Source of the DNA: an uncultured Prevotellaceae bacterium
GTDB lineage: Bacteria > Bacteroidota > Bacteroidia > Bacteroidales > Bacteroidaceae
Assembly: GCA_947176895.1 (NCBI GenBank)
Contig: CAMWSK010000026.1
Coordinates: forward strand, 1 to 37,062
DNA length: 37,062 nucleotides
Direction of reading: 5' to 3'
The position numbers and the translations under genes are program-made. Positions 24,161 to 31,347 of the stretch are shown here, piece after piece (the first letter of the stretch is position 1; each line of letters opens with the position of its first letter). The notes under the pieces were generated by a model. It searched no databases and had not been told where the DNA came from. It was given only the letters and a program-made list of their open reading frames with translations.

Positions 24161-25733
24161 AATTGCGTCCTCCTTTCTTGCTCCAGTTTCCCTTGTCGGG
24201 TCTGCCTGGTTTGAAGTTCTTTTCACGTCGGTCGCCTCCGCGGAAGCTGCGGTCCTTGCTGTGGAAGTCACGGTCCTTGCTGTGGAAGTCACGGTCCTTG
24301 CTGTGGAAGTCGCGGTCCTTGCTGTGGAAGTCGCGGTCCTTGCTGTGGAAGTCGCGGTCCTTGCTGTGGAAGTCGCGGCTGCCTCTATGAAAGTCGCGGT
24401 CTTTGCCACGGAAACCGCGGTTGTCATCGCGGAAGTTGCGGTCACCTCTGCGGTCGTTGTGCCGCTCCATGCGCAATTGGAACTCGTCGTCGCTCTCGTC
24501 CAGCCCCTGCTTGAAGCCTCGCTTCTCCTTGAAACGGCGCTTCTGTGCCATCTGGCGGCGGTCATCTGCGCTCTTGATTTCGCGTCCTGCGCCGCGTACG
24601 GCGTTGTACTTGCCGTCGAAAATCTGGTATTTGCGCAACTCGCACTCCAAGCTGCCGTTGTACAGAGGTGTTTTCAGCGAGGGCTTCAGTCCGATGGCCT
24701 CGAAACATTCCTCGCGGTAGCTCAGTATCCAAGCCGTGTTGTCCATGAACTCGTGTTTCAGCCGTTCGCCGATGGTGCGGTAGAGTCCCAGCAGGTCGGG
24801 TGCGGAGATGCGCTCGCCATAGGGGGGATTGGTCACGATGATGCTGGGATTCTCGGGTTTCTTGAAGTCCTTGAAATCCATGAATTCGATGGTCACTTCG
24901 TTGCTCAGGCCTGCAGCCTTCACATTGCGTGTGGCGATGCTCACGGCCTCGCGGTTGTTGTCGCGGCCATAGATATGATGCTCGAAGGGACGTTCCTGGC
25001 TGTCGTCGTTGTAGATGCGCTGGAACAGTTCCTCGTCATAGTCGGGCCATTTCTCGAAGGCATAGCCTTGGCGATAGACTCCGGGCGCGATGTTGCGGGC
25101 GATGAGGGCGGCCTCTACGGGCAGTGTGCCGCTGCCGCACATGGGGTCGATGAAGTCCGTCTCGCCTTTCCAACCGGTCATCAGGATGATGCCGGCTGCC
25201 AGCACCTCGTTCAGGGGAGCCTCCACTGCCTCCTGACGGTAGCCCCGTCGGTGCAGGCTTTCTCCGCTGGAGTCGAGGCTGAGGGTGCAGTCATATTCGG
25301 CCACGTGGATGTGCAGCTGAAGGTCGGGGTTGGTGATGCGTATGTTGGGGCGGTCGCCTGTGCGCTCGCGGAACTGGTCCACGATGGCGTCCTTTACCTT
25401 GTAGGCCACGAACTTCGAGTGGCGGAACTCGGTGCTGAACACCACGCTGTCTACGGCAAAGGTGGTCTTGATGTCCAGATATTGGCTCCAGTCAATCTGC
25501 TTCACGGCCTCGTACACTTCATCGGCGCTGGTGGCTCGGAAGTGCTTGATGGGTTTCAGTACGCGGATGGCCGTGCGCAGGGCGAAGTTGCTGCGGTAGA
25601 GCAACTCTTTGTCGCCTGTGTAGCTGACCATTCGGCGGCCTATCTGTACATTGTTGGCACCCAGGTTTGTCAACTCTTCTGCCAACACACCTTCCAGACC
25701 CTGAAAGGTTTTGGCAATCATTTCAAATTCCAT
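24150..25733 (-). CDS. THUMP-domain 23S rRNA m2G methyltransferase with charged repeat tail
   Basis: SAM-dependent guanine-N2 methyltransferase related to the N-terminal (RlmL) half of E. coli RlmKL, which modifies G2445 of 23S rRNA. An N-terminal ferredoxin-like/THUMP region spans about residues 1-155. The Rossmann methyltransferase domain contains DPMCGSGTLPVEAAL near residue 196 and the catalytic NPPYGER near 303. It should end near residue 385. The remaining 140 or so residues are rich in Arg, Asp, Lys, Phe and His. They include six identical copies of the heptapeptide DFHSKDR, followed by GGDRREKNFKPG, resembling an RNA-binding disordered tail. The C-terminus overlaps the peptidase gene by 11 nt; cysE lies 21 nt upstream. 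Methylation target inferred from homology. Confidence 0.9.
   Translation of the reverse strand: MEFEMIAKTFQGLEGVLAEELTNLGANNVQIGRRMVSYTGDKELLYRSNFALRTAIRVLKPIKHFRATSADEVYEAVKQIDWSQYLDIKTTFAVDSVVFSTEFRHSKFVAYKVKDAIVDQFRERTGDRPNIRITNPDLQLHIHVAEYDCTLSLDSSGESLHRRGYRQEAVEAPLNEVLAAGIILMTGWKGETDFIDPMCGSGTLPVEAALIARNIAPGVYRQGYAFEKWPDYDEELFQRIYNDDSQERPFEHHIYGRDNNREAVSIATRNVKAAGLSNEVTIEFMDFKDFKKPENPSIIVTNPPYGERISAPDLLGLYRTIGERLKHEFMDNTAWILSYREECFEAIGLKPSLKTPLYNGSLECELRKYQIFDGKYNAVRGAGREIKSADDRRQMAQKRRFKEKRGFKQGLDESDDEFQLRMERHNDRRGDRNFRDDNRGFRGKDRDFHRGSRDFHSKDRDFHSKDRDFHSKDRDFHSKDRDFHSKDRDFHSKDRSFRGGDRREKNFKPGRPDKGNWSKKGGRNYED
24250..24417. repeat. 21-bp coding minisatellite in the methyltransferase gene
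   Basis: Six 21-nt units run from 24250 to 24375 (CGGTCCTTGCTGTGGAAGTC plus A or G). They are identical except that the last base is A in the first two. Two decayed units follow at 24376-24396 and 24397-24417. Each unit encodes one heptapeptide, so unit gain or loss keeps the frame. Confidence 0.95.
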
Positions 25734-25754
25734 GTATGTTGTTATTGTGTTTGA

Positions 25755-26660
25755 TTATTTTTTTTGAGGAGAGGTCCGGTCTTCTCGTTTCCGTGCTTGC
25801 AGAATCTGTTCGCCCGGCCGGGTGCTCTCCGTCACCCACACGTTGCCGCCCACCACGGTGTTCTTGGCCAGCGTGATGCGCCCCAGAATGGTGGCGTTGC
25901 TGTATACGATGACGTTGTCTTCCAGTATCGGGTGGCGTGGAATGCCCTTGATGGGGTTGCCGTTCTCGTCCAGCGGGAAACTCTTGGCGCCCAAGGTGAC
26001 GCCCTGATACAGCTTCACGTGGTTGCCGATGATGCACGTGGCGCCAATCACCACGCCCGTACCGTGGTCGATGGTGAAGTGATGGCCTATTTGGGCCGCG
26101 GGATGGATGTCGATGCCCGTCTCGCTATGTGCCATCTCCGTGATGATGCGGGGAATGAGGGGCACTCCCAGCGAGAGCAGCTCGTGGGCGATGCGATAGT
26201 TGGTCACTGCGCGGATTACGGGGTAGCAGCAGATGATTTCGTTGAAATTTTCGGCGGCAGGGTCGCCGTTGAAGGCCGCCTCCACATCGGTGGCCAATAC
26301 TTGACGCATGGCGGGAAGTGCCGAGATGAAACGGGAAGCCAGTTCCTGCGAACGCTGACGTGTGCATTCGCAGCACTCATCGTAGCCCAGTCCTGCCTGA
26401 ATCTGGTCGGAGAGCAGGGCGTGCAGGCGTTCGATCTCTACGCCGATATGGTATTGCAATGTGCTGATGCTTACGTTGCTGTTTCCAAAATAACCCGGAA
26501 AAAGCAGACTGCGGCACAGTTCGATAATCTCGTTAAGTACTTTGCCGGAAGGTAAGGGATAGCCGTCTCTGTGTTCGTGAAACAAACCTTTCAGCGAACT
26601 CTCTTTGCTCAATTCCCTGATTACGTCCCCCAGTCGGGCAATAGTGCTGTCAGCGCTCAT
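25755..26660 (-). CDS. cysE: serine O-acetyltransferase
   Basis: Acetyl-CoA:L-serine O-acetyltransferase, the first step of cysteine synthesis from serine, in the cytoplasm. The 301-aa protein has an N-terminal helical domain and a C-terminal left-handed beta-helix of hexapeptide repeats. The signature runs from IHPAAQIGHHFTIDHGTGVV through ATCIIGNHVKLYQGVTLGAK, with the catalytic His in IDHGTG. It is closer in length to the long EpsC/plant-type enzymes than to short bacterial ones. I chose the ATG at 26660; the frame extends upstream, but that part runs towards the promoter. First gene of the long minus-strand run ending at queG. Confidence 0.94.
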   Translation of the reverse strand: MSADSTIARLGDVIRELSKESSLKGLFHEHRDGYPLPSGKVLNEIIELCRSLLFPGYFGNSNVSISTLQYHIGVEIERLHALLSDQIQAGLGYDECCECTRQRSQELASRFISALPAMRQVLATDVEAAFNGDPAAENFNEIICCYPVIRAVTNYRIAHELLSLGVPLIPRIITEMAHSETGIDIHPAAQIGHHFTIDHGTGVVIGATCIIGNHVKLYQGVTLGAKSFPLDENGNPIKGIPRHPILEDNVIVYSNATILGRITLAKNTVVGGNVWVTESTRPGEQILQARKREDRTSPQKK

Positions 26661-26700
26661 TCTATTTGTTGTACACCTTATTAAATAAACATCCAAGCCA

Positions 26701-26736
26701 CAAAGTTACGCTTTTCGGGGGAAATACCCAAACAAA
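26701..26736 (-). promoter_or_regulatory. promoter of the cysE gene cluster
   Basis: On the minus strand: TTTG (26732-26729, with a second copy at 26736-26733), 20-nt spacer and TAACTTTG (26708-26701). The leader before cysE is about 35 nt. It may drive eight genes down to queG. Confidence 0.8.
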
Positions 26737-26927
26737 AGGGGCGTTTCGTTGCTGATTTTAAGAGTTTGACGGGATGGGAATGTATGGCGGGTGAAGACGG
26801 CGGGCTGTTTGTCCGGTTTTTTCTTGTGGCCATGTGGATTGCCTTTTTGTAAGTAAAAGTGTGCTTGTCGCTTTCTTTTTGATTCGGTTTTGCTGCGGCT
26901 TTCTGCATCATCGGCACGTTCAGAATC

Positions 26928-27031
26928 ATTCATTCGGATGTTTCGGCAAAAACGTCACGATGTATCGAGCCAAACATGCTCATGTTTTGGTTTAAACATC
27001 CGCATGTTTCGGGTAATTCGCCGCGATGTTT
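26928..27031. repeat. dyad-repeat array B (5 units, exact 22-bp pitch)
   Basis: Five tandem 16-bp units begin at 26928, 26950, 26972, 26994 and 27016, each exactly 22 bp apart. The central one (26972-26987, AAACATG-CT-CATGTTT) is a perfect dyad, the next differs by one base, and the outer ones decay, keeping GATGTTT on the right side. The array lies in the 559-nt gap between cysE and the tRNA deacylase gene, about 190 nt upstream of the cysE -33 box. The rest of that gap (26737-26927 and 27032-27111) shows nothing else I can name. Confidence 0.8.
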
Positions 27032-27111
27032 TTTCTGCTTTTGAAGAGATGCTTGTTACGTGTTGATAACAAGCGGGTTGAAAGTTTTCCGGAATTTTCG
27101 GGTTTTATGAG

Positions 27112-27154
27112 GGGCGGATAAAACAAATCCCGCGAGCCTTGATGTCGCGGGATT
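27112..27154 (-). terminator. terminator of the rnr operon
   Basis: A perfect 10-bp stem (AATCCCGCGA 27126-27135, TCGCGGGATT 27145-27154). Read on the minus strand it is followed by TTGTTTTAT. It lies 65 nt past the stop of the last gene. Confidence 0.82.
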
Positions 27155-27219
27155 GCCATATTGTAAGCTGAAGTTGCGGAATTTCTGTCTTTTTGTTGCG
27201 GTTCCTGTCGGCGGTCGCC

Positions 27220-27741
27220 TTAATACAAATCCATGTATTCGTAGGTGTTGCCCACGAGGCTCAGGTAACGCTCGAAGTCCTGGCGGCGGATGACCACGGT
27301 TCCGCGGCAGTCGTTGGGGTGGAAACTGAGGGTGTCGGCCTGTTGCAGTGCGCTGTCCAAGAAAAGAAGCACGTGGTGCTCTTGGTCGTTGATGAGGCCG
27401 AAGGGGGATACGCTGCCCGGTTCCAGACCGAGATGTTTCTGCATGCGTTCGGGCGAGGCAAAGGAGAGTTTGCCGCAGGATGGCCGCCCCTGGGCTTGCA
27501 GGCGGGCTTTGAGGCGCTGCTCCAGGTCGTGGATGCTGAGGTCGTGGTCACAGTGGAAGCAGATGAGATAGTGCTGGTTGCCCTTGTGGTTGCGCATGAA
27601 AATGTTTTTGCAGTGCACCGAACCGTCGTCTTTCCACCATCGTTTGGCCTCCTCGATGGTTTTCCCCTCGGGATGGTTGTAGAGGCTGAAGGGGATGTCG
27701 TGGGCGTGCAGATATGCGGTTACGGTCTCTTCGTGTGTCAT
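27220..27741 (-). CDS. YbaK/ProXp-type aminoacyl-tRNA deacylase
   Basis: Predicted trans-editing enzyme that hydrolyses mischarged tRNA-Pro (Ala- or Cys-tRNA-Pro) in the cytoplasm. The 173-aa protein has the family pattern: CKNIFMRNHKG with the conserved lysine, then a block reading LSFASPERMQKHLGLEPGSV, and SPFGLINDQEHHVLLFLD. These features are closest to the PrdX/ProXp-ala subgroup, known as the prolyl-tRNA-synthetase-associated domain. The ATG at 27741 overlaps the stop of the U32 gene as ATGA, indicating coupling; a longer open frame upstream is only a shadow of that gene. It is last in the rnr-U32-deacylase operon and has its own terminator downstream. Confidence 0.9.
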   Translation of the reverse strand: MTHEETVTAYLHAHDIPFSLYNHPEGKTIEEAKRWWKDDGSVHCKNIFMRNHKGNQHYLICFHCDHDLSIHDLEQRLKARLQAQGRPSCGKLSFASPERMQKHLGLEPGSVSPFGLINDQEHHVLLFLDSALQQADTLSFHPNDCRGTVVIRRQDFERYLSLVGNTYEYMDLY

Positions 27742-28985
27742 GATTGGACGTTTTCGGCGGGTTCGATAACGAAAAGCATGTCGCCACGGCGTACCTTGGG
27801 CATGGCGATGGAGATGTGCCAGCCTTTGCGGCCCACCTCGATGGGGTCGGGAGTGTCGTGCCGCATCCCCTCGACGGTGGCATAGAGCGCACCCGTGGTG
27901 GGGCCGGTGACCAGAATCTTGTCGCCCTGGTGCAGCTCGCAGGCCTCTATCTTGAACTCGGCCACGCCCAACTTGCCGTAGTATCGCACGGCCTTGCCGC
28001 AATATACCTTCTTTTCGGTGGCCTCTGAGCCGGGCTTGCGGGTCCATTCCCCCATCGTCTGGCCCTGATAGTAGCCATCCCAGAAGTCACGGTTGAACAC
28101 ACTGCGCAGGCGTTCGTCCAGCCGGTCTTTCACTTCCTCGGTAAACGTGCCCTCCTGCACGTGGCGGATGGCTTCGCGATAGCAACTGACCACGGTGCTC
28201 ACATATTCGGGTCCGCGTGCGCGTCCCTCAATCTTGAACACACGCACGCCGCTCTGCATCATGCGGTCGATGAAGCGGATGGTCTTCAGATCCTTGGGCG
28301 ACATGATATATTGGTTGTCAATCTCCAGCTCGGTACCCGTTTCGCGGTCGCGCACTGTGTAGGCGCGTCGGCATATCTGCTGGCACTGGCCGCGGTTGGC
28401 GCTGCGCCCCACGTTGTTCAGTGACAGGTAGCACTTGCCGCTCACCGCCATGCACAGGGCCCCGTGGCAGAACATCTCAATGCGCACAAGGTCACCTTTT
28501 GGGCCGCGTATCTGTTGCTCTTCAATCTGGCTGTGGATGTAGGCCACCTGGTCCATGTTCAGTTCGCGTGCCAGAACCACCACGTCGGCAAAGCGGGCGT
28601 AGAACTTCAGCGCCTCTACGTTGGAGATGTTGAGCTGGGTGGAGAGATGTACCTCCAGGCCAATCCGGCGGCAATAGGTCATGGCGGCCACATCACTGGC
28701 AATCACGGCGGTGATACCCGCCTCCGAAGCTGCATCCAGAATCCGGCGCATGAGGTCGAGGTCGTCATCATAGATGATGGTGTTCACGGTGAGATAGCTC
28801 TTCACGCCGAAAGCATGGCACTCGCGGGCGATGTCCCTGAGGTCGGTGATGGTGAAGGCACTGGCGCTGTGGGAGCGCATGTTCAGTCGTTCGATGCCAA
28901 AGTAGATGCTGTCGGCACCGGCACGCAGGGCGGCGGCCAGGCTCTCTCGCGAGCCTACCGGCGCCATAATTTCGTAGTCAGTCAA
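27738..28985 (-). CDS. U32 family protein (TrhP-like tRNA hydroxylation factor)
   Basis: A 415-aa cytoplasmic protein of the peptidase-U32 family. It starts with a TIM-barrel pattern (YEIMAPVGSRESLAAALRAGADSIYFG). The conserved cysteines are in MFCHGALCMAVSGKCYLS and NRGQCQQICRRAY, probably an Fe-S site. The length and architecture resemble E. coli YegQ/TrhP, which with prephenate hydroxylates U34 of several tRNAs. It is shorter than the rRNA-specific RlhA. The C-terminal GDKILVTGPTTGALYATVEGM segment is a small beta-barrel. It sits 14 nt after rnr and overlaps the tRNA deacylase gene by 4 nt, which fits an RNA-modification role. The substrate is inferred; older protease annotations are unlikely to be meaningful. 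Confidence 0.86.
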   Translation of the reverse strand: MTDYEIMAPVGSRESLAAALRAGADSIYFGIERLNMRSHSASAFTITDLRDIARECHAFGVKSYLTVNTIIYDDDLDLMRRILDAASEAGITAVIASDVAAMTYCRRIGLEVHLSTQLNISNVEALKFYARFADVVVLARELNMDQVAYIHSQIEEQQIRGPKGDLVRIEMFCHGALCMAVSGKCYLSLNNVGRSANRGQCQQICRRAYTVRDRETGTELEIDNQYIMSPKDLKTIRFIDRMMQSGVRVFKIEGRARGPEYVSTVVSCYREAIRHVQEGTFTEEVKDRLDERLRSVFNRDFWDGYYQGQTMGEWTRKPGSEATEKKVYCGKAVRYYGKLGVAEFKIEACELHQGDKILVTGPTTGALYATVEGMRHDTPDPIEVGRKGWHISIAMPKVRRGDMLFVIEPAENVQS

Positions 28986-28999
28986 AACGGATGTGTTTT

Positions 29000-31237
29000 T
29001 TAGTCTTTTACCAATACGAAGTCTATCGTCTTGCGGTCGAGGTTGGCACGTGCCACTTTAATACGTACCTGGTCACCCAGATTGTAGCGATGGTGCTTGC
29101 GCCGGCCCCAAAGGCAATAGTTCTTCTCGTCAAATTCGTAGTAGTCGTCGTCCAAATCGCGCAGGGGCACCATGCCCTCGCATTTGTTCTCGTTGATTTC
29201 AACGTAGATGCCATATTCGGTGACACCGGAGATGGTGCCGTCGTACTCCTCGCCCAGGTGGTCTTGCAGGTATTCCACTTGTTTGTATTTGATGCTCGAG
29301 CGTTCGGCCTGGGCGGCCAGCTGCTCCATCTCGCTGGAATGGTCGCACAGTTCCTCGTACTTCGCCTTCATGGCACTGCGTCCTCCCTCGGCATAGCGTG
29401 TCAGCAGACGGTGTACCATCATGTCGGGATAGCGGCGGATGGGTGAGGTGAAGTGGGTATAGAAGTCAAAAGCCAGGCCATAGTGACCGATGTTGATGGT
29501 GCTGTATTTGGCTTTCATCATGGCACGCAGGGTTATGGTTTCCACCACGTTCTGTTCGGGTTTGTCTTTCACCTCGGCCAGCAGCCGGTTGATGTTTCTG
29601 CTGGTTTCGCTCTTGCTTCCGCCCGTCTTCAGGCGATGGCCGAACTTCTTCACGAAATCGCTCAGGTTCATCAGTTTGTTGGGGTCGGGCAGTTCGTGGA
29701 TGCGGTAGACGAAAGTCTTGGGCTTTTTGCTCTTGGGTACCCGCCCGATGCTCTCTGCCACCGTGCGGTTGGCCAGCAACATGAACTCCTCGATGAGTTT
29801 GTTTGCGTCCTTGGCTATCTTGAAATATACACCTGTGGGATGTCCCTTTTGGTCGATTTCAAAGCGGGTCTCGAAGCGGTCGAAATCTACGGCTCCATGC
29901 TCGAAGCGTTTTTTACGCAGGATTTTGGCCAGACGGTTGAGGGTGATGAGTTCCTTGGCAAAATGTTCGGCAGGTTCATATTCGGGTCGTTCGGGGTCAA
30001 CGTGGTCGCCCGGATGATGATAGTCCTCGGGACTTGCCTCCCCGTGTGCTTCCAGTACCTGCTGTACTTCTTCATAGATGAAGCGGCGGTTGCTGCGCGT
30101 GACGGTCTTTGCCAGATGCCAGTCCTTCACCTCTGCCTCGGCGTTCATCAGGAAGATGACACTGAAGGTGAGCTTGTCCTCGTCGGGACGCAGCGAACAA
30201 ATCTCGTTGCACAGTCGCTCGGGCAGCATGGGGATGGTGCGGTCGACCAGATAGATGCTGGTGGCACGCTTCACGGCCTCCTTGTCTATCACGCTGTCTT
30301 CGTGTATATAATGGGTGACATCGGCAATATGTACGCCCACCTCCCACAGGTTCTTGTTTATCTGGCGGATGGAGATGGCATCGTCAAAGTCCTTGGCATC
30401 GCGGGGGTCGATGGTGAAGGTCATCACGTCGCGCATATCCTCGCGCTTGTCAATCTCGCTTTGCGGTATGTCGCTGCTGATATGGTTGGCGGCCTCTTCC
30501 ACATGCTTTGGGTAGACGTAGGGCAGACCGTATTCGGCCAGGATGGCGTTCATCTCGGTGTCATTGTCTCCGTTTTTGCCCAACACGGCAATCACCTTGC
30601 CTATAGGATTCCTGGCTTTCTCGGGCCATTCGGTGACTTTGGCCACCACTTTGTCTCCGTTCTTGCCCCCGTGCAACTTGTCTTTGGGGATGAGGATGTC
30701 GTTGGCCAGGGTGCGGTCTTCGGTAAGCAGAAAGGCAATGTTGTTGTTGATTTGCAGAGTGCCCACAAAAGTCTTTGTGCCTCGCTGGAGTATCTCGGTC
30801 ACCTGTGCCTCGCGCACATGATTCTTGCGACGGGCAACCATCACCACACGCACCCGGTCGCCCTCCATAGCGTGCAGGCTGTTGCGCTCCGGCACCAGAT
30901 AAGGCTCGCCTCCCTCGTCGCTCACAAAAGTGTTTTTGCCGTTGGCCTTGCGGTGGAAGGTGCCCTCCATCTGCTGGCTTTGATGCTTTAAACTGTAGAC
31001 GTACTCGGGCTTCTCCGTGATGAAGTCATCGGCCAACAGGTCGTCCAGCACATCCATACACAGCATTTTGGCCGGATGGGTGGTGAGAGACAACTCGCGG
31101 AAGATGCGGCGAAGTTCCAATGGTTCGCTCTGACGCTGCTCAAACAGTTCGATCAGCAGGCGGGTCAACTCTTTCTTTGAGATATGGCGGCTCTTGCCGG
31201 CCTTGGTCTTATCCTTCAGTTGCTTGCTTTTTCCCAT
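29000..31237 (-). CDS. rnr: ribonuclease R
   Basis: Processive 3'-5' exoribonuclease of the RNB family that degrades structured RNA, rRNA and tmRNA-tagged messages. The 745-aa protein has a lysine-rich N-terminus and helix-turn-helix-like segment (residues 1-70), then cold-shock domains (about 80-240). The RNB catalytic domain carries DARDAKDFDDAIS with the metal-binding aspartates, and a C-terminal S1 domain begins YDGTISGVTEYGIYVEI. The ATG at 31237 is preferred over one at 31264, because the latter falls at the predicted transcription start. First gene of a three-gene RNA-maintenance operon. Its promoter faces that of the divergent SDR gene. Confidence 0.95.
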   Translation of the reverse strand: MGKSKQLKDKTKAGKSRHISKKELTRLLIELFEQRQSEPLELRRIFRELSLTTHPAKMLCMDVLDDLLADDFITEKPEYVYSLKHQSQQMEGTFHRKANGKNTFVSDEGGEPYLVPERNSLHAMEGDRVRVVMVARRKNHVREAQVTEILQRGTKTFVGTLQINNNIAFLLTEDRTLANDILIPKDKLHGGKNGDKVVAKVTEWPEKARNPIGKVIAVLGKNGDNDTEMNAILAEYGLPYVYPKHVEEAANHISSDIPQSEIDKREDMRDVMTFTIDPRDAKDFDDAISIRQINKNLWEVGVHIADVTHYIHEDSVIDKEAVKRATSIYLVDRTIPMLPERLCNEICSLRPDEDKLTFSVIFLMNAEAEVKDWHLAKTVTRSNRRFIYEEVQQVLEAHGEASPEDYHHPGDHVDPERPEYEPAEHFAKELITLNRLAKILRKKRFEHGAVDFDRFETRFEIDQKGHPTGVYFKIAKDANKLIEEFMLLANRTVAESIGRVPKSKKPKTFVYRIHELPDPNKLMNLSDFVKKFGHRLKTGGSKSETSRNINRLLAEVKDKPEQNVVETITLRAMMKAKYSTINIGHYGLAFDFYTHFTSPIRRYPDMMVHRLLTRYAEGGRSAMKAKYEELCDHSSEMEQLAAQAERSSIKYKQVEYLQDHLGEEYDGTISGVTEYGIYVEINENKCEGMVPLRDLDDDYYEFDEKNYCLWGRRKHHRYNLGDQVRIKVARANLDRKTIDFVLVKD

Positions 31238-31271
31238 AGCCTTCTTGTGTTTTTTGAATATCAATCTTATC

Positions 31272-31300
31272 CAAAGATACGAAGAAATACCTTATCTTTG
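31272..31300. promoter_or_regulatory. back-to-back divergent promoters for rnr and the SDR gene
   Basis: CAAAGATA (31272-31279; TATCTTTG on the minus strand) drives rnr, and TATCTTTG (31293-31300) drives the SDR gene. The two identical -7 boxes form an 8-bp inverted repeat 13 nt apart. Each promoter's upstream region must therefore overlap the other's -7 box. Confidence 0.7.
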
Positions 31301-31347
31301 TGCAAAAGCAACAAAAAAGAACAACAAAAGGGAGTATTTAACAAAGC

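Noticed and set aside
24161..24565. N-terminal extension of the S9 peptidase (repeats of ATSTAR type)
   Set aside because: It is the methyltransferase minisatellite read in another frame. The signal peptide places the true start at 24160.
26681..26929. An 82-codon minus-strand open frame upstream of cysE
   Set aside because: It contains the cysE promoter and looks random (Lys/Pro/Ser-rich).
27742..28047. N-terminal extension of the tRNA deacylase
   Set aside because: This part overlaps the U32 gene in another frame and looks non-coding; family homology begins at the ATG at 27741.
27738..28985. The U32 protein as a secreted collagenase-type protease
   Set aside because: It has no signal peptide, the cysteines suggest an Fe-S site, and better-studied members act in RNA hydroxylation.
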